A stretch of 64,000 nucleotides of DNA from RUG100 sp050953425 (GTDB lineage Bacteria > Bacillota > Clostridia > Peptostreptococcales > Anaerovoracaceae), in the NCBI GenBank assembly GCA_050953425.1, contig JBMNMQ010000003.1, forward strand, positions 372,001-436,000, given 5' to 3'. Positions 44,317 through 53,250 of this stretch are shown piece after piece. Below the pieces are notes generated by a model. That model was given only the letters and a program-made list of their open reading frames with translations, was not told where the DNA came from and made no database searches. Numbering within the stretch: position 1 is the first letter of the stretch; every line of letters starts with the position of its first letter. Position numbers and translations under genes: made by a program.

Positions 44317-46248
44317 ATGCTGTTTACCACAACACAGGCTCATGAAGACCTGCGGGCCAGCATCAGGGCGTTTGCGGAAGAGGAAATCAAGCCGATCGCC
44401 TTCAAGCTGGACCAGGAGAACGAATTCCCCCGCGAAGCCGTCAAAAAGATGGCGGCCAACGGGTGGATGGGCATTCCCTACGAGAAAAAGTACGGCGGCG
44501 CCGGACTGGATGTGCTCAGCTACGCCATCGCCGTGGAGGAACTGGCGCGCGTCGACGGCGGCGCCGGCGTCATTCTCTCGGCGCATACCTCGCTGGGCAC
44601 CTATCCGATTGCCGCTTACGGCAATGAGGCACAGAAGAAAAAGTACCTCGTACCGCTGGCCAGGGGCGAAAAGCTCGGCGCCTTCGGTCTGACCGAACCC
44701 AATGCCGGCTCCGACGCCAGCGGCACCGAAACCACCGCCGTGCTCCAGGGAGATCACTATCTCCTGAACGGCGGCAAGGTGTTCATCACCAACGCGCCGG
44801 TCGCCGACATCTATGTCGTCTTCGCCGTCACTACGCCGAACATCGGCACCCACGGCATCAGCGCCTTCATTGTCGAAAAGGGCTGGGAAGGCTTTGAATT
44901 CGGCGATCACTACGACAAGATGGGTATCCGCTCCTCGTCGACGGCAGAACTGATCTTCAACGACGTCAAGGTGCCGAAGGAAAATCTCCTCGGTCACGAA
45001 GGCGAGGGCTTTAAGATCGCCATGTCGACGCTCGACGGCGGCCGTATCGGCATCGCCGCGCAGGCGCTGGGCATCGCCCAGGGCGCTTACGAACACGCCA
45101 AAGAGTATGCCCTGGAACGCGTCCAGTTCGACATGCCGATCGCCTATCAGCAGGCCAACCAGTTCAAGTTCGCCGACATGGCGATCAAGCTGCGCAACGC
45201 CCGCTACCTCGTCTATTCGGCGGCTGAGCTGAAGCAGGCGCACGAACCGTACGGCATGGAAGCGGCGATGGCCAAGACCTATGCCTCCGACATCGCCCTC
45301 GAGGTCTGCAACGACTCGCTGCAGATGTACGGCGGCAACGGCTTCCTCAAGGGCATGGAGGTCGAGCGCGCCTACCGCGACGCCAAGATCACCACGATCT
45401 ACGAGGGCACCAACGAAATCCAGCGCGTCGTCATCGCCGCGCACATCCTCGGCAAGCCGCCGAAGACGACCGTGGCCGGCGCCAGAAATAAAGGCCCGAT
45501 CACCGGCATGCGCAAGAAGGAAATCTTCGCCAAGGGTACGGCGCAGGAGCGTGTCGACCAGCTCGTGGAGGCACTCAAGGCGGACGGCTTTGACTTTACC
45601 GTGGGCATCGACCCGATGACGCCGATCGTCGACGCCGACCGCGTCGTTTCGGCCGGCAAGGGCATCGGCGAAAAGAAGAACATGAAGCTGATCGAGGATC
45701 TGGCCAGGCAGGCCGGCGCCGCCGTCGGCTCGTCCCGTCCGGTCGCCGAGACGCTGAAATATCTGCCGCTGGACCGCTACGTCGGCATGTCCGGGCAGAA
45801 GTTCACCGGCAACCTCTACATCGCCTGCGGCATCTCCGGTGCCGGCCAGCACCTCAAGGGCATCCGCGAAGCGACGACGATCGTCGCCATCAACAAGAAC
45901 AAGAACGCCCCGATCTTCAAGAATGCCGACTACGGCATCGTCGGCGACGTCATGGAGATCCTGCCGCTGCTGACCAAGGCGCTCGACAACGGCGAGGAAA
46001 AGAAGCCGGCGCCGCCGCGCGTGAAGATGAGAAAGGCGACCATTCTCAAGGAGCCGTCGCACTGGACGACCTATGTCTGCAACGGCTGCGGCTACGAGTA
46101 CGACCCGGCCGTCGGCGACGAAGAGGGCGGTATCAGTCCGGGCACGACGTTCGAGTCGCTGCCGGAAGAGTGGATCTGCCCGGTCTGCGGCGAAGAAAAA
46201 ACCGCATTTATCGAAGTTGAAAAGGTTTCACATAAGGAGGACAAGTAA
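44317..46248 (+). CDS. Acyl-CoA dehydrogenase-EtfA-rubredoxin fusion
   Basis: A 643-residue three-part flavoprotein. Residues 1 to about 382 are an acyl-CoA dehydrogenase (FGLTEPNAGSDASG, catalytic Glu363 in YEGTNEIQR). About 440-570 is the FAD-binding C-terminal domain of ETF alpha (VGSSRPVAETLKYLPLDRYV, IACGISGAGQHLKGI, KNADYGIVGD). About 583-637 is rubredoxin with Cys588, Cys591, Cys621 and Cys624. The ETF alpha N-terminal domain and ETF beta are absent. Electrons from an acyl-CoA could pass FAD to FAD to iron in one chain. Its stop overlaps the ATG of the flavodiiron gene (TAATG). ATG 44317 follows AAGGAGG. Confidence 0.93.
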   Translation: MLFTTTQAHEDLRASIRAFAEEEIKPIAFKLDQENEFPREAVKKMAANGWMGIPYEKKYGGAGLDVLSYAIAVEELARVDGGAGVILSAHTSLGTYPIAAYGNEAQKKKYLVPLARGEKLGAFGLTEPNAGSDASGTETTAVLQGDHYLLNGGKVFITNAPVADIYVVFAVTTPNIGTHGISAFIVEKGWEGFEFGDHYDKMGIRSSSTAELIFNDVKVPKENLLGHEGEGFKIAMSTLDGGRIGIAAQALGIAQGAYEHAKEYALERVQFDMPIAYQQANQFKFADMAIKLRNARYLVYSAAELKQAHEPYGMEAAMAKTYASDIALEVCNDSLQMYGGNGFLKGMEVERAYRDAKITTIYEGTNEIQRVVIAAHILGKPPKTTVAGARNKGPITGMRKKEIFAKGTAQERVDQLVEALKADGFDFTVGIDPMTPIVDADRVVSAGKGIGEKKNMKLIEDLARQAGAAVGSSRPVAETLKYLPLDRYVGMSGQKFTGNLYIACGISGAGQHLKGIREATTIVAINKNKNAPIFKNADYGIVGDVMEILPLLTKALDNGEEKKPAPPRVKMRKATILKEPSHWTTYVCNGCGYEYDPAVGDEEGGISPGTTFESLPEEWICPVCGEEKTAFIEVEKVSHKEDK

Positions 46249-47459
46249 TGCAGTGTGTAAGAAAAGTAACGGAAGACCTCTACTGGGTCGGAGCCAATGA
46301 CAAGAGGCTGCATCTGTTTGAAAGCATTCACCCGATTGAAGACGGTGTATCCTACAACTCCTATCTGCTGCTCGACGAGCAGACCGTGCTCTTTGACACG
46401 GCCGACTGGTCGGTGGGCTGGCAGTTTACCGAAAACGTCGAGGCGGTGCTCGACGGCCGTCCGCTGGACGTGATGGTCATCAACCATCTGGAGCCGGATC
46501 ACGCCGCTTCCATCAACGAGATCGTGCTGCGCTGGCCGAACGTCAAGGTGGTCTCGACGGAAAAGGCATGGATGCTGATGAATCAGTTCCGCTTTGACGT
46601 CGAGGAAAAGAATTTCATCCAGGTCAAGGAAGGCGACACGATGAAGTTCGGCAAGCACGAAGTCACCTTCGTCGCCGCGCCGATGGTGCACTGGCCGGAA
46701 GCGATGGTCACCTTTGACCTCACCAGCGGCGTGCTCTTCAGCGCCGATGCCTTCGGCTCCTTCAAGTCGCTCGACGGCGCGCTGTTCGCCGACGAAGTCG
46801 ATTTCAAGGGCGAGTGGCTCGACGAAGCCCGCCGCTACTACACCAACATCGTCGGCAAGTACGGGCCGCAGGTCATGGCGCTGCTGAAGAAAGCTTCGAC
46901 GATCGACATCAAGATGATCTGCCCGCTGCACGGTCCGGTGTGGCGCAAGGACATCCCCTGGCTGCTCGACAAATACATCCACTGGGCGACGTATACGCCG
47001 GAGGAGAAGGGCGTGCTGATCGCTTACGCCTCGATGTACGGCAATACCACGAACGCGGCGCAGATCCTCGCGGCCAAGCTGCACGAGAGGGGCTGCCACA
47101 ACATCCACATGTACGACGTGGCCGAGACGCATGTCTCCTATCTGATCGGCCAGGCGTTCAAGCTCAGCCACATCGCCATCCTCTCGGTCACCTACAACCT
47201 CAACCTCTTCCCGCCGATGCAGAACTTCATCGACGACATGAAGCGGCTGAACATGCAGAAGCGCGTGGTCGGCGTGGTGGAGAACGGCTCCTGGGCGCCG
47301 CAGGCCGGCGATAAAATCTGCGGGGCCATGGACGAGATGAAGCAGATGACCGTGCTCAACGAGCAGGTGTCGGTGCTCTCTTCGCTCAACGACATGACCG
47401 CGAGCGAGCTCGACGGCCTTGCCGACAGCATCGTCGAATCGATGGATCAGGAATACTGA
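46248..47459 (+). CDS. fprA: Flavodiiron protein (O2/NO reductase)
   Basis: A 403-residue A-type flavodiiron protein. The diiron ligands are complete: NHLEPDH, VHWPEAM, SADAFGS and PLHGPV. The C-terminal flavodoxin domain (from about 255) has the FMN loop YASMYGNTT and the later ENGSWAP. These enzymes reduce O2 to water or NO to N2O using electrons from rubredoxin. It begins inside the stop codon of the acyl-CoA dehydrogenase fusion, whose rubredoxin domain is the obvious donor, and a strong terminator follows. Together they could form an acyl-CoA-driven oxygen-scavenging pair. Confidence 0.93.
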   Translation: MQCVRKVTEDLYWVGANDKRLHLFESIHPIEDGVSYNSYLLLDEQTVLFDTADWSVGWQFTENVEAVLDGRPLDVMVINHLEPDHAASINEIVLRWPNVKVVSTEKAWMLMNQFRFDVEEKNFIQVKEGDTMKFGKHEVTFVAAPMVHWPEAMVTFDLTSGVLFSADAFGSFKSLDGALFADEVDFKGEWLDEARRYYTNIVGKYGPQVMALLKKASTIDIKMICPLHGPVWRKDIPWLLDKYIHWATYTPEEKGVLIAYASMYGNTTNAAQILAAKLHERGCHNIHMYDVAETHVSYLIGQAFKLSHIAILSVTYNLNLFPPMQNFIDDMKRLNMQKRVVGVVENGSWAPQAGDKICGAMDEMKQMTVLNEQVSVLSSLNDMTASELDGLADSIVESMDQEY

Positions 47460-47501
47460 TACGGACTCAGCAAACTCTCATTACCAAATACCCAATGCAG
47501 A

Positions 47502-47547
47502 AGCTGCCGCGGCGGATCGCAATGATTCGCCGCGGCGGCTGTTTTTG
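47502..47547 (+). terminator. Terminator of the redox operon
   Basis: A 17-bp stem (47502-47518 with 47524-47540, two wobble pairs) and a GCAAT loop, followed by GTTTTTGC. Confidence 0.85.
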
Positions 47548-47566
47548 CGGGCGTTTGCGGGCCGGA

Positions 47567-48874
47567 TCAGCGCCCGGCCGTACCGGCCAGATAGTTGACG
47601 AACTGCTGCGCGGTGCGGCCGGAAAAACTGCCGTGCTGCAGTTCCCAGGCGCGGGCCCGGCGCTCGAGCTCGTCCCGCGGCATCGTGATCTCCGGGCAGC
47701 GGGCGGCGAGGACACGGACGATCTCGAGGTATTCGTCCGGCGTCGGGGCGAAGAAGCCGATTGCCAGGCCGAAGCGGTCGGCCAGCGAGAGCTTTTCCTG
47801 CACCGTGTCGCTGCGGTGCAGATCGTCGTCGGATTCGTCGAATTTATCGCGCCAGCTTTCGCGGATCAGGTGGCGGCGGTTCGAGGTGGCATAGATCAGC
47901 ACATTCTCCGGGTTCGGCTCGAGGCCGCCCTCGATGACGGCCTTGAGATATTTGTAGTCGGTCTCGAAATCCTCGAAGGAGAGGTCGTCCATTGTCAGGA
48001 TAAAGCGGTAATTGCGGTTCTTGATCTCGTTGACGATGCGCGAGAGTTCCTTGAACTGGTGCTTGTAGATTTCGATCATCCGCAGTCCGTCGTCGTAGTA
48101 GCGGTTGAGGACGGCTTTGACGCAGGTCGATTTGCCGGTGCCGGCGTCGCCGTAGAGCAGCACGTTGTTGGCGCGGCGTCCGTGCAGGAAGGCTTCGGTG
48201 TTTTCACACAGCAGGCGCTTCTGGTCCTCATAGCCGACGAGATCCTCGAGGCGCACGTCGCTGGTGTTGGTGATCGGCTGCAGCAGTTCGCCGCGGGGAT
48301 CGTCGCCGACCCGGAAGGCCTTGTTGAGGCCGAACTTGCCGACGCCGCAGCGGCGGTAAAAGCCGGTCACGCAGGCATAGAGTTCGTCGTCGCTTTCGGC
48401 TCGCGCAAAGGCATCGCTCAGCTCGCGGACCTTTTCGCTGACGTTCTTGTTGTAGATCTGCTCCTTTTTGACGACGGCATGGTAGTGGGTGATGATGCTG
48501 AAGCAGTTGATGTCGAGCACCTTTTCCAGAGGCGTGAAGTCGTAGTCGAAGAGCTGCTTGAAGATGCGGAAGTCACTGCGGGCAAAGGCGTTGACCGAGC
48601 CGTCGCGGGCGCCGGTTTTTTCCGCGACCAGCGTGAACGGCGTGATCGTCGCTGCCAGCAGATAGGCCAGGTAGTTGTGCCAGAGATTGCCGTCAAAGCC
48701 GTAGCGGGTGGCGAGCGCCAGCAGGCGGTGAATCTGTTCGAGGATCGCCGAGGTCAGTTCGCCGCGCTCGTAGTCGCCGCTCTCAAAGCGGCCGCAGAGG
48801 TCGGCCAGGCGGACGAGGATGCTGTCCTCGTCGAATTCACGGTAGATAATCAGCTGGGAAATCAAATTGCGCAT
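47567..48874 (-). CDS. DUF815 family AAA ATPase
   Basis: A 435-residue cytoplasmic ATPase of the DUF815 family. The N-terminal about 190 residues are helical. The AAA core has Walker A LLYGDAGTGKST, Walker B FILTMDDLSFE and the sensor-type VLIYATSNRRHLIRE. The biochemical role of the family is not settled. GGAG lies eight bases before ATG 48874. It is convergent with the flavodiiron gene and divergent from the second flavodiiron fusion; no functional link is evident. Confidence 0.85.
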   Translation of the reverse strand: MRNLISQLIIYREFDEDSILVRLADLCGRFESGDYERGELTSAILEQIHRLLALATRYGFDGNLWHNYLAYLLAATITPFTLVAEKTGARDGSVNAFARSDFRIFKQLFDYDFTPLEKVLDINCFSIITHYHAVVKKEQIYNKNVSEKVRELSDAFARAESDDELYACVTGFYRRCGVGKFGLNKAFRVGDDPRGELLQPITNTSDVRLEDLVGYEDQKRLLCENTEAFLHGRRANNVLLYGDAGTGKSTCVKAVLNRYYDDGLRMIEIYKHQFKELSRIVNEIKNRNYRFILTMDDLSFEDFETDYKYLKAVIEGGLEPNPENVLIYATSNRRHLIRESWRDKFDESDDDLHRSDTVQEKLSLADRFGLAIGFFAPTPDEYLEIVRVLAARCPEITMPRDELERRARAWELQHGSFSGRTAQQFVNYLAGTAGR

Positions 48875-49322
48875 TGCCGTTCTCCTTTGGTTTGTCTTCG
48901 GGTTCTGCCGCTATTATACTCCGGCCGCGGCGGCGATGCCATGTTTTTTCCTTCGTGCGCTGTTCGCTGCGCCGCGCGGCGGCGATGCCATGATTTTTCC
49001 TTCGTGTGCTGTTCGCTGCGCCGCCCGGCGGCAATGCCATGATTTTTCCCTTTGTGCGCTGTTCGCTGCGCCGCTCGGCGGCGATGCCATGTTTTTTCCT
49101 TCGTGCGCTGTTCGCTGCGCCGGCAGGAGCAAAGGCGGCTGCCGGAGGAGACTGCGGCAGAAGCGGCACAGAAACTGTGGTAAATCGTTGGTAAATTTGC
49201 GGCAGAAATTTAACGATCGGCATCAGTTTGAGAGTGATTTTTCCGCGGTTTCGTGGTATGGTAAGGATGGGCGGCCGTGCCGCCTGCTGACGATGCAGTT
49301 TTACGCACAGAAGGAGAGACCT
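48875..49322. other. Divergent region with a repeat array in the FDP fusion leader
   Basis: About 450 bases between the DUF815 gene and the flavodiiron fusion. It contains the 49-bp repeats (48929-49125) and AAGGAG before ATG 49323. TATGGT at 49256 could be a -10 box, but no -35 partner at good spacing was found. Confidence 0.4.
48929..49125. repeat. 49-bp tandem repeat array
   Basis: Four units beginning GATGCCATG at 48935, 48984, 49033 and 49083, each with a run of six T or similar and TGTTCGCTGCGCCG. The third unit has one extra base. There are no spacers. Confidence 0.85.
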
Positions 49323-51125
49323 ATGGATAAAAAGATCACCGATACCATCACCTACGCAGGTGTCAACGATCACGATATCGACCTCTTTGAGGGCCATTAT
49401 GCGGTACCGCTGGGAATGGCCTACAATTCTTATGTAATCAATGACGACAAGGTGGCGGTGATGGATTCCGTCGACCAGAGAAAATGCGAGGAGTGGCTGA
49501 CCAACATCGCCGCGGCGATCAAGTGCGACCGCCCCGATTACCTGATCATCCAGCATATGGAGCCGGATCATTCCGCTTCCCTGGCGACGTTCCTCAAGAC
49601 CTATCCCGACACGACCGTGGTCGGCAACAAGAAGACGTTCAAGCTGATCTCCCAGTTTTTCCCGGATATGAAGATTGCCAGCACGCTGGAAGTGGAGGAC
49701 GGCGATACGCTCAGCCTGGGACAGCATGAACTGACCTTCTACTTCGCACCGATGGTGCACTGGCCGGAAGTCATGATGACGTACGACGCGAAGGACAAAG
49801 TTCTGTTCTCCGCCGACGCCTTCGGCAAGTTCGGCGCCAATGACGTCGAAGATCCGGAGGGCTGGGCCTGCGAAGCCCGCCGCTACTACTTCGGCATCGT
49901 CGGCAAGTACGGCAGACAGGTGCAGAATGTGCTCAAGAAGGTCGCTCCGCTGGAGATCAAAACCATCTGCGCGCTGCACGGCCCGGTGCTGACCGAGAAC
50001 ATCGACGAGTACGTCAGCATCTACGACACCTGGTCGAGCTACACCGCCGAATCGGACGGCATCTGCATCTGCTACACCTCGGTCTACGGCCACACCAAAG
50101 AGGCGGCCCGGCTGCTGCACGACGAACTGGTGAAGCAGGGCGTGCCCAAGGTGGCCCTCAACGATCTGGCGCGGTCGGACATGGCCGAGTGCGTCGAAGA
50201 TGCGTTCCGCTATGACAAGCTGGTGCTGGCGACGACGACGTTCAACGCCGACATCTTCCCGTATATGAAGGAATTCATCGCCTGGCTGACGGAGCGCAAC
50301 TACCAGAAGCGCACGATCGCTTTCATTGAGAACGGTTCCTGGGCGCCGATGGCGACGCGCATCATGAAGGAAAAATTCGCCGATTCCAAGGACATCACCT
50401 TCGCTAAGAACAACGTCACGATTCTCTCCGCGCTCAGCGACGAGAACCGCGAGCAGCTGCGGGCGCTGGCCGAGGAACTGGCGGCCGACTACAAGAAGGT
50501 GGAGGTCGAGGAGAGCGCCAGGATCGATCCGACGGCGCTGTTCAAGATCGGCTACGGCCTCTACGTGGTGACCTGCAATACCGGCGAAAAATATAACGGC
50601 CAGATTGTCAATACGGTTTCGCAGGTGGCCAACAACCCCGACCGCATTGCCGTCAATATCAACAAGACCAATTTCTCCGCCGACGTGATCCGCAGAACCG
50701 GCGTACTGAACGTCTGCACGCTCAATGAGCAGGCACCGTTCCAGATCTTCCGGCACTTCGGCTTCCAGTCCGGCCGCGATGTCGACAAATTCGCTGACTT
50801 CGAGCACTACGATCTGGCTTCCAACGGCGTGCCGTATCTCAACAAATATGCCAACGGCTATATTTCGCTCAAGGTCTTCGACACCGTCGATCTCGGCTCG
50901 CACTGGATGTTCCTCTGCAACATCACCGAGGCGGCGGTTCTCAACCAGGTGGAGACGATGACCTATACGTTCTACCAGAAGAACGTCAAGCCGAAACCGC
51001 AGGAGAAGGTCAAGGGCTGGGTCTGCAACATCTGCGGCTATGTCTACGAAGGCGAAGAACTGCCCGAAGACTTTATCTGCCCGCTGTGCAAGCACCCGGC
51101 AAGTGATTTTTCCAGGATCGAGTGA
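49323..51125 (+). CDS. Flavodiiron-flavin reductase-rubredoxin fusion
   Basis: A 600-residue multidomain O2/NO reductase. The flavodiiron core (1 to about 395) has all iron ligands (QHMEPDH, VHWPEVM, SADAFGK, ALHGPV) and the FMN loop YTSVYGHTK. About 405-545 is a flavin reductase domain (FKIGYGLYVVTCNTGE, NGQIVNTVSQVANNP). About 563-597 is a rubredoxin with Cys568, Cys571, Cys586 and Cys589; its short spacing between Cys pairs is typical of this fused form. The last two parts resemble high-molecular-weight rubredoxin (Hrb), so one chain combines FprA and Hrb and could accept NAD(P)H electrons directly. AAGGAG precedes ATG 49323. Confidence 0.93.
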   Translation: MDKKITDTITYAGVNDHDIDLFEGHYAVPLGMAYNSYVINDDKVAVMDSVDQRKCEEWLTNIAAAIKCDRPDYLIIQHMEPDHSASLATFLKTYPDTTVVGNKKTFKLISQFFPDMKIASTLEVEDGDTLSLGQHELTFYFAPMVHWPEVMMTYDAKDKVLFSADAFGKFGANDVEDPEGWACEARRYYFGIVGKYGRQVQNVLKKVAPLEIKTICALHGPVLTENIDEYVSIYDTWSSYTAESDGICICYTSVYGHTKEAARLLHDELVKQGVPKVALNDLARSDMAECVEDAFRYDKLVLATTTFNADIFPYMKEFIAWLTERNYQKRTIAFIENGSWAPMATRIMKEKFADSKDITFAKNNVTILSALSDENREQLRALAEELAADYKKVEVEESARIDPTALFKIGYGLYVVTCNTGEKYNGQIVNTVSQVANNPDRIAVNINKTNFSADVIRRTGVLNVCTLNEQAPFQIFRHFGFQSGRDVDKFADFEHYDLASNGVPYLNKYANGYISLKVFDTVDLGSHWMFLCNITEAAVLNQVETMTYTFYQKNVKPKPQEKVKGWVCNICGYVYEGEELPEDFICPLCKHPASDFSRIE

Positions 51126-51205
51126 GGCCGGACTGATTCCGGCTTGATTCCGGCCTGCATCCGCCCCGGGCGGGACGGCAGAAAACAAAGAGAACAGACA
51201 GCAAA

Positions 51206-51256
51206 AGGGACTGATGAACGGGCAAAGCTGCGCGTCGATCAGTCCCTCGTTTTTTC
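51206..51256. terminator. Bidirectional terminator
   Basis: AGGGACTGAT (51206-51215) pairs with ATCAGTCCCT (51238-51247); six T follow on the plus strand and four T on the minus strand. It ends the flavodiiron fusion and the small minus-strand gene at 51310-51396. Confidence 0.75.
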
Positions 51257-51309
51257 GCGGCCCCTGCGGTGCCGCGGCCCGGCTTTTCCCTCTGCCGTCC
51301 TGGAAACGG

Positions 51310-51396
51310 CTAGAAGAGCCGGAAGCCTTGGATCCACATCTTCATGTCGGCGGGTTCCATCAGGCGCCGGAACAGGGATCTGCTGTTCTCTTTCAC
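51310..51396 (-). CDS. Possible 28-residue peptide gene
   Basis: A short minus-strand frame starting GTG 51396 with an excellent ribosome site (AAAGAGGTGAT) and a promoter just upstream, TTGTAC (51448-51443) and TAAGAT (51426-51421) at 16-base spacing. The peptide begins MKENSRSLFRRL, contains EPADMKMW and ends in a basic/aromatic GFRLF. The bidirectional terminator at 51206-51256 would end the transcript at about 200 bases. The complete small unit suggests an expressed peptide or an RNA with a leader peptide; the function is unknown. Confidence 0.5.
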   Translation of the reverse strand: MKENSRSLFRRLMEPADMKMWIQGFRLF

Positions 51397-51705
51397 GGGT
51401 ATCACCTCTTTCTTAACTTTATCTTACCCACCCGGCGGAAAAGTACAAGGGCAAAAAACTGTATTAGTTTGCTGACTTTTCCGGCCTTATTATTCGCTGT
51501 CTGCGGCGCTGCCGAGGTACTGACGATCGGTGCGGGGCAGCCGGCCATGGATTTGTGAAGAAGTTTTTGCGAGCGGGCTTCCACAGGCTGGCCGCGCTGA
51601 CATTTCGTGACAAGCCGCGGCCGGCGGGATATAATAATAACAGGAGTATCGGCGGCGGACAATGCCGCACACCGGGGCGCTGCCCCGGAGAAAGGAGGGA
51701 ACGAG
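51397..51705. other. Divergent intergenic region
   Basis: About 310 bases. The left end holds the minus-strand promoter of the small peptide gene; the right end holds AAAGGAGG for the aldo/keto reductase gene. ATAATAATAAC near 51632 may contain its -10 box. No other feature was seen. Confidence 0.35.
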
Positions 51706-53250
51706 ATGGGATTTCTCGGTGAAGATATCAGGAAACTGGGCTTTGGCCTGATGCGCCTGCCGAAGAAGGACGGCGCCATCGATCTGGAGCAGACCAAGAA
51801 GATGGTGGATCGCTTCCTCGAAGAGGGCTTTACTTATTTCGATACGGCGTGGGCCTACGAGGGCAGCGAAGAGGCGATCCGCAAGGCGCTGGTTGAGCGC
51901 TATCCGCGCGACAGCTTCCAGCTGGCGACAAAAAACGCGGCCTGGATCAACTGCAAGACGGCCGACGAGGCCAAAAAGCAGTTCGACGTTTCGCTGGAGC
52001 GGACGGGGGCCGGTTACTTTGATTTCTATCTGCTCCACAATCTCGGCGAGACGCGGACGAAGATTTTCGATGACTTCGGCATCTGGGATTTTCTCGAGGA
52101 GAAAAAGCGGCAGGGGCTGATCCGGCACCTCGGCTTTTCCTTCCACTCCAATGCCGATGATCTCGAGCAGATTCTCGGCGCACATCCGGAGACGGAGTTC
52201 GTACAGCTGCAGATCAACTACGGCGACTGGGAAAATCCGGCCGTCGAGTCGCGCCGGTGCTATGAAACGGCGCGGGCGCACGGCGTGCCGATCATCATCA
52301 TGGAGCCGGTCAAGGGCGGCATGCTGGCGACGCCGCCGGAGGAAGTGCAGCAGCTCTTCCGCGAGGCAGAGCCGGAAGCCAGCTGCGCCAGCTGGGCGCT
52401 GCGCTTTGCCGCCGACCTCGACGGCATCATCACGGTGCTGTCGGGCATGAGCAGTCTCGAGCAGATGGAGGACAATCTTGCGGTGATGAAGTCCTTCCAC
52501 GGTCTGACGGAGAAGGAGCGCGGCGTGATTGCGCAGGCGCAGCAGGCGCTGGCGAAGATCCCGCTGATCCCCTGCACGACCTGTGATTACTGCGCCAAGG
52601 TATGTCCCTGCGACATCGGCATCTCCGGCAGCTTCACGGCGATGAACATGCTGCTGCTCTACGGAAGCCGCCGGGCGGCGATCGACCAGACGGGCTGGCT
52701 GATCGACGGCCACGGGCGCAAACCTGCGGGCGACTGCATCAAATGCGGCCGCTGCGAGCAGGCCTGCCCGCAGCACATTTCCATCCGCAGTGAGCTGGAG
52801 CGGGTTCGACACGCGCTGGTGGCGGACGTCACGATAGAGGATCTGCAGAAGAACAGCACCTTCCCGGTCGGCGGGGAGAATACGGAATACGCCCGCTATT
52901 TTCAGGGCACGAGTTATCTCAATATGCTTTCACTGGAGCAGGTGCCCGTCGGCAATGTGACGTTTTCGCCGGGCTGCCGCAACAACTGGCATATTCACCA
53001 TGCCGCCGCCGGCGGCGGGCAGATGCTGCTGGTTACGGCCGGACGCGGCTGGTACCAGGAGTGGGGCAAAGAGGCACAGCCGCTGATGCCGGGCGAAGTG
53101 ATCCATATTCCTCCCAACGTCAAGCACTGGCACGGTGCGGCGCGGGATACCGCGTTCCAGCATCTGGCTGTCGAAGTGCCCGGCGAAGAGACGTCGACGG
53201 AGTGGTGCGAGGCGGTCAGCGATGAAGAATATGAGAAGCTGACGGATTGA
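51706..53250 (+). CDS. Aldo/keto reductase-ferredoxin-cupin fusion
   Basis: A 514-residue three-part protein. About 1-285 is an aldo/keto reductase (YFDTAWAYEG, ATKNAAW and LLHNLGE carry the Asp, Tyr, Lys and His positions). About 286-365 has two ferredoxin-like cysteine motifs (CTTCDYCAKVCP and CIKCGRCEQACP) separated by a helical insert. From about 390 a cupin follows (NWHIHHAAAGGGQ, PGEVIHIPPNVKHWHGA) of the type found near carboxymuconolactone decarboxylases. The first two parts are a known oxidoreductase layout in anaerobes; the cupin addition is less usual. ATG 51706 follows AAAGGAGG. The substrate is unknown. Confidence 0.9.
   Translation: MGFLGEDIRKLGFGLMRLPKKDGAIDLEQTKKMVDRFLEEGFTYFDTAWAYEGSEEAIRKALVERYPRDSFQLATKNAAWINCKTADEAKKQFDVSLERTGAGYFDFYLLHNLGETRTKIFDDFGIWDFLEEKKRQGLIRHLGFSFHSNADDLEQILGAHPETEFVQLQINYGDWENPAVESRRCYETARAHGVPIIIMEPVKGGMLATPPEEVQQLFREAEPEASCASWALRFAADLDGIITVLSGMSSLEQMEDNLAVMKSFHGLTEKERGVIAQAQQALAKIPLIPCTTCDYCAKVCPCDIGISGSFTAMNMLLLYGSRRAAIDQTGWLIDGHGRKPAGDCIKCGRCEQACPQHISIRSELERVRHALVADVTIEDLQKNSTFPVGGENTEYARYFQGTSYLNMLSLEQVPVGNVTFSPGCRNNWHIHHAAAGGGQMLLVTAGRGWYQEWGKEAQPLMPGEVIHIPPNVKHWHGAARDTAFQHLAVEVPGEETSTEWCEAVSDEEYEKLTD

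Noticed and set aside
43867..46062. A 731-codon minus-strand frame opposite the acyl-CoA dehydrogenase fusion
   Set aside because: Mirror of the strong codon bias on the plus strand; no domain was recognised.
48837..51188. A 783-codon minus-strand frame opposite the flavodiiron fusion
   Set aside because: Antisense shadow of a gene with complete ligands and domains.
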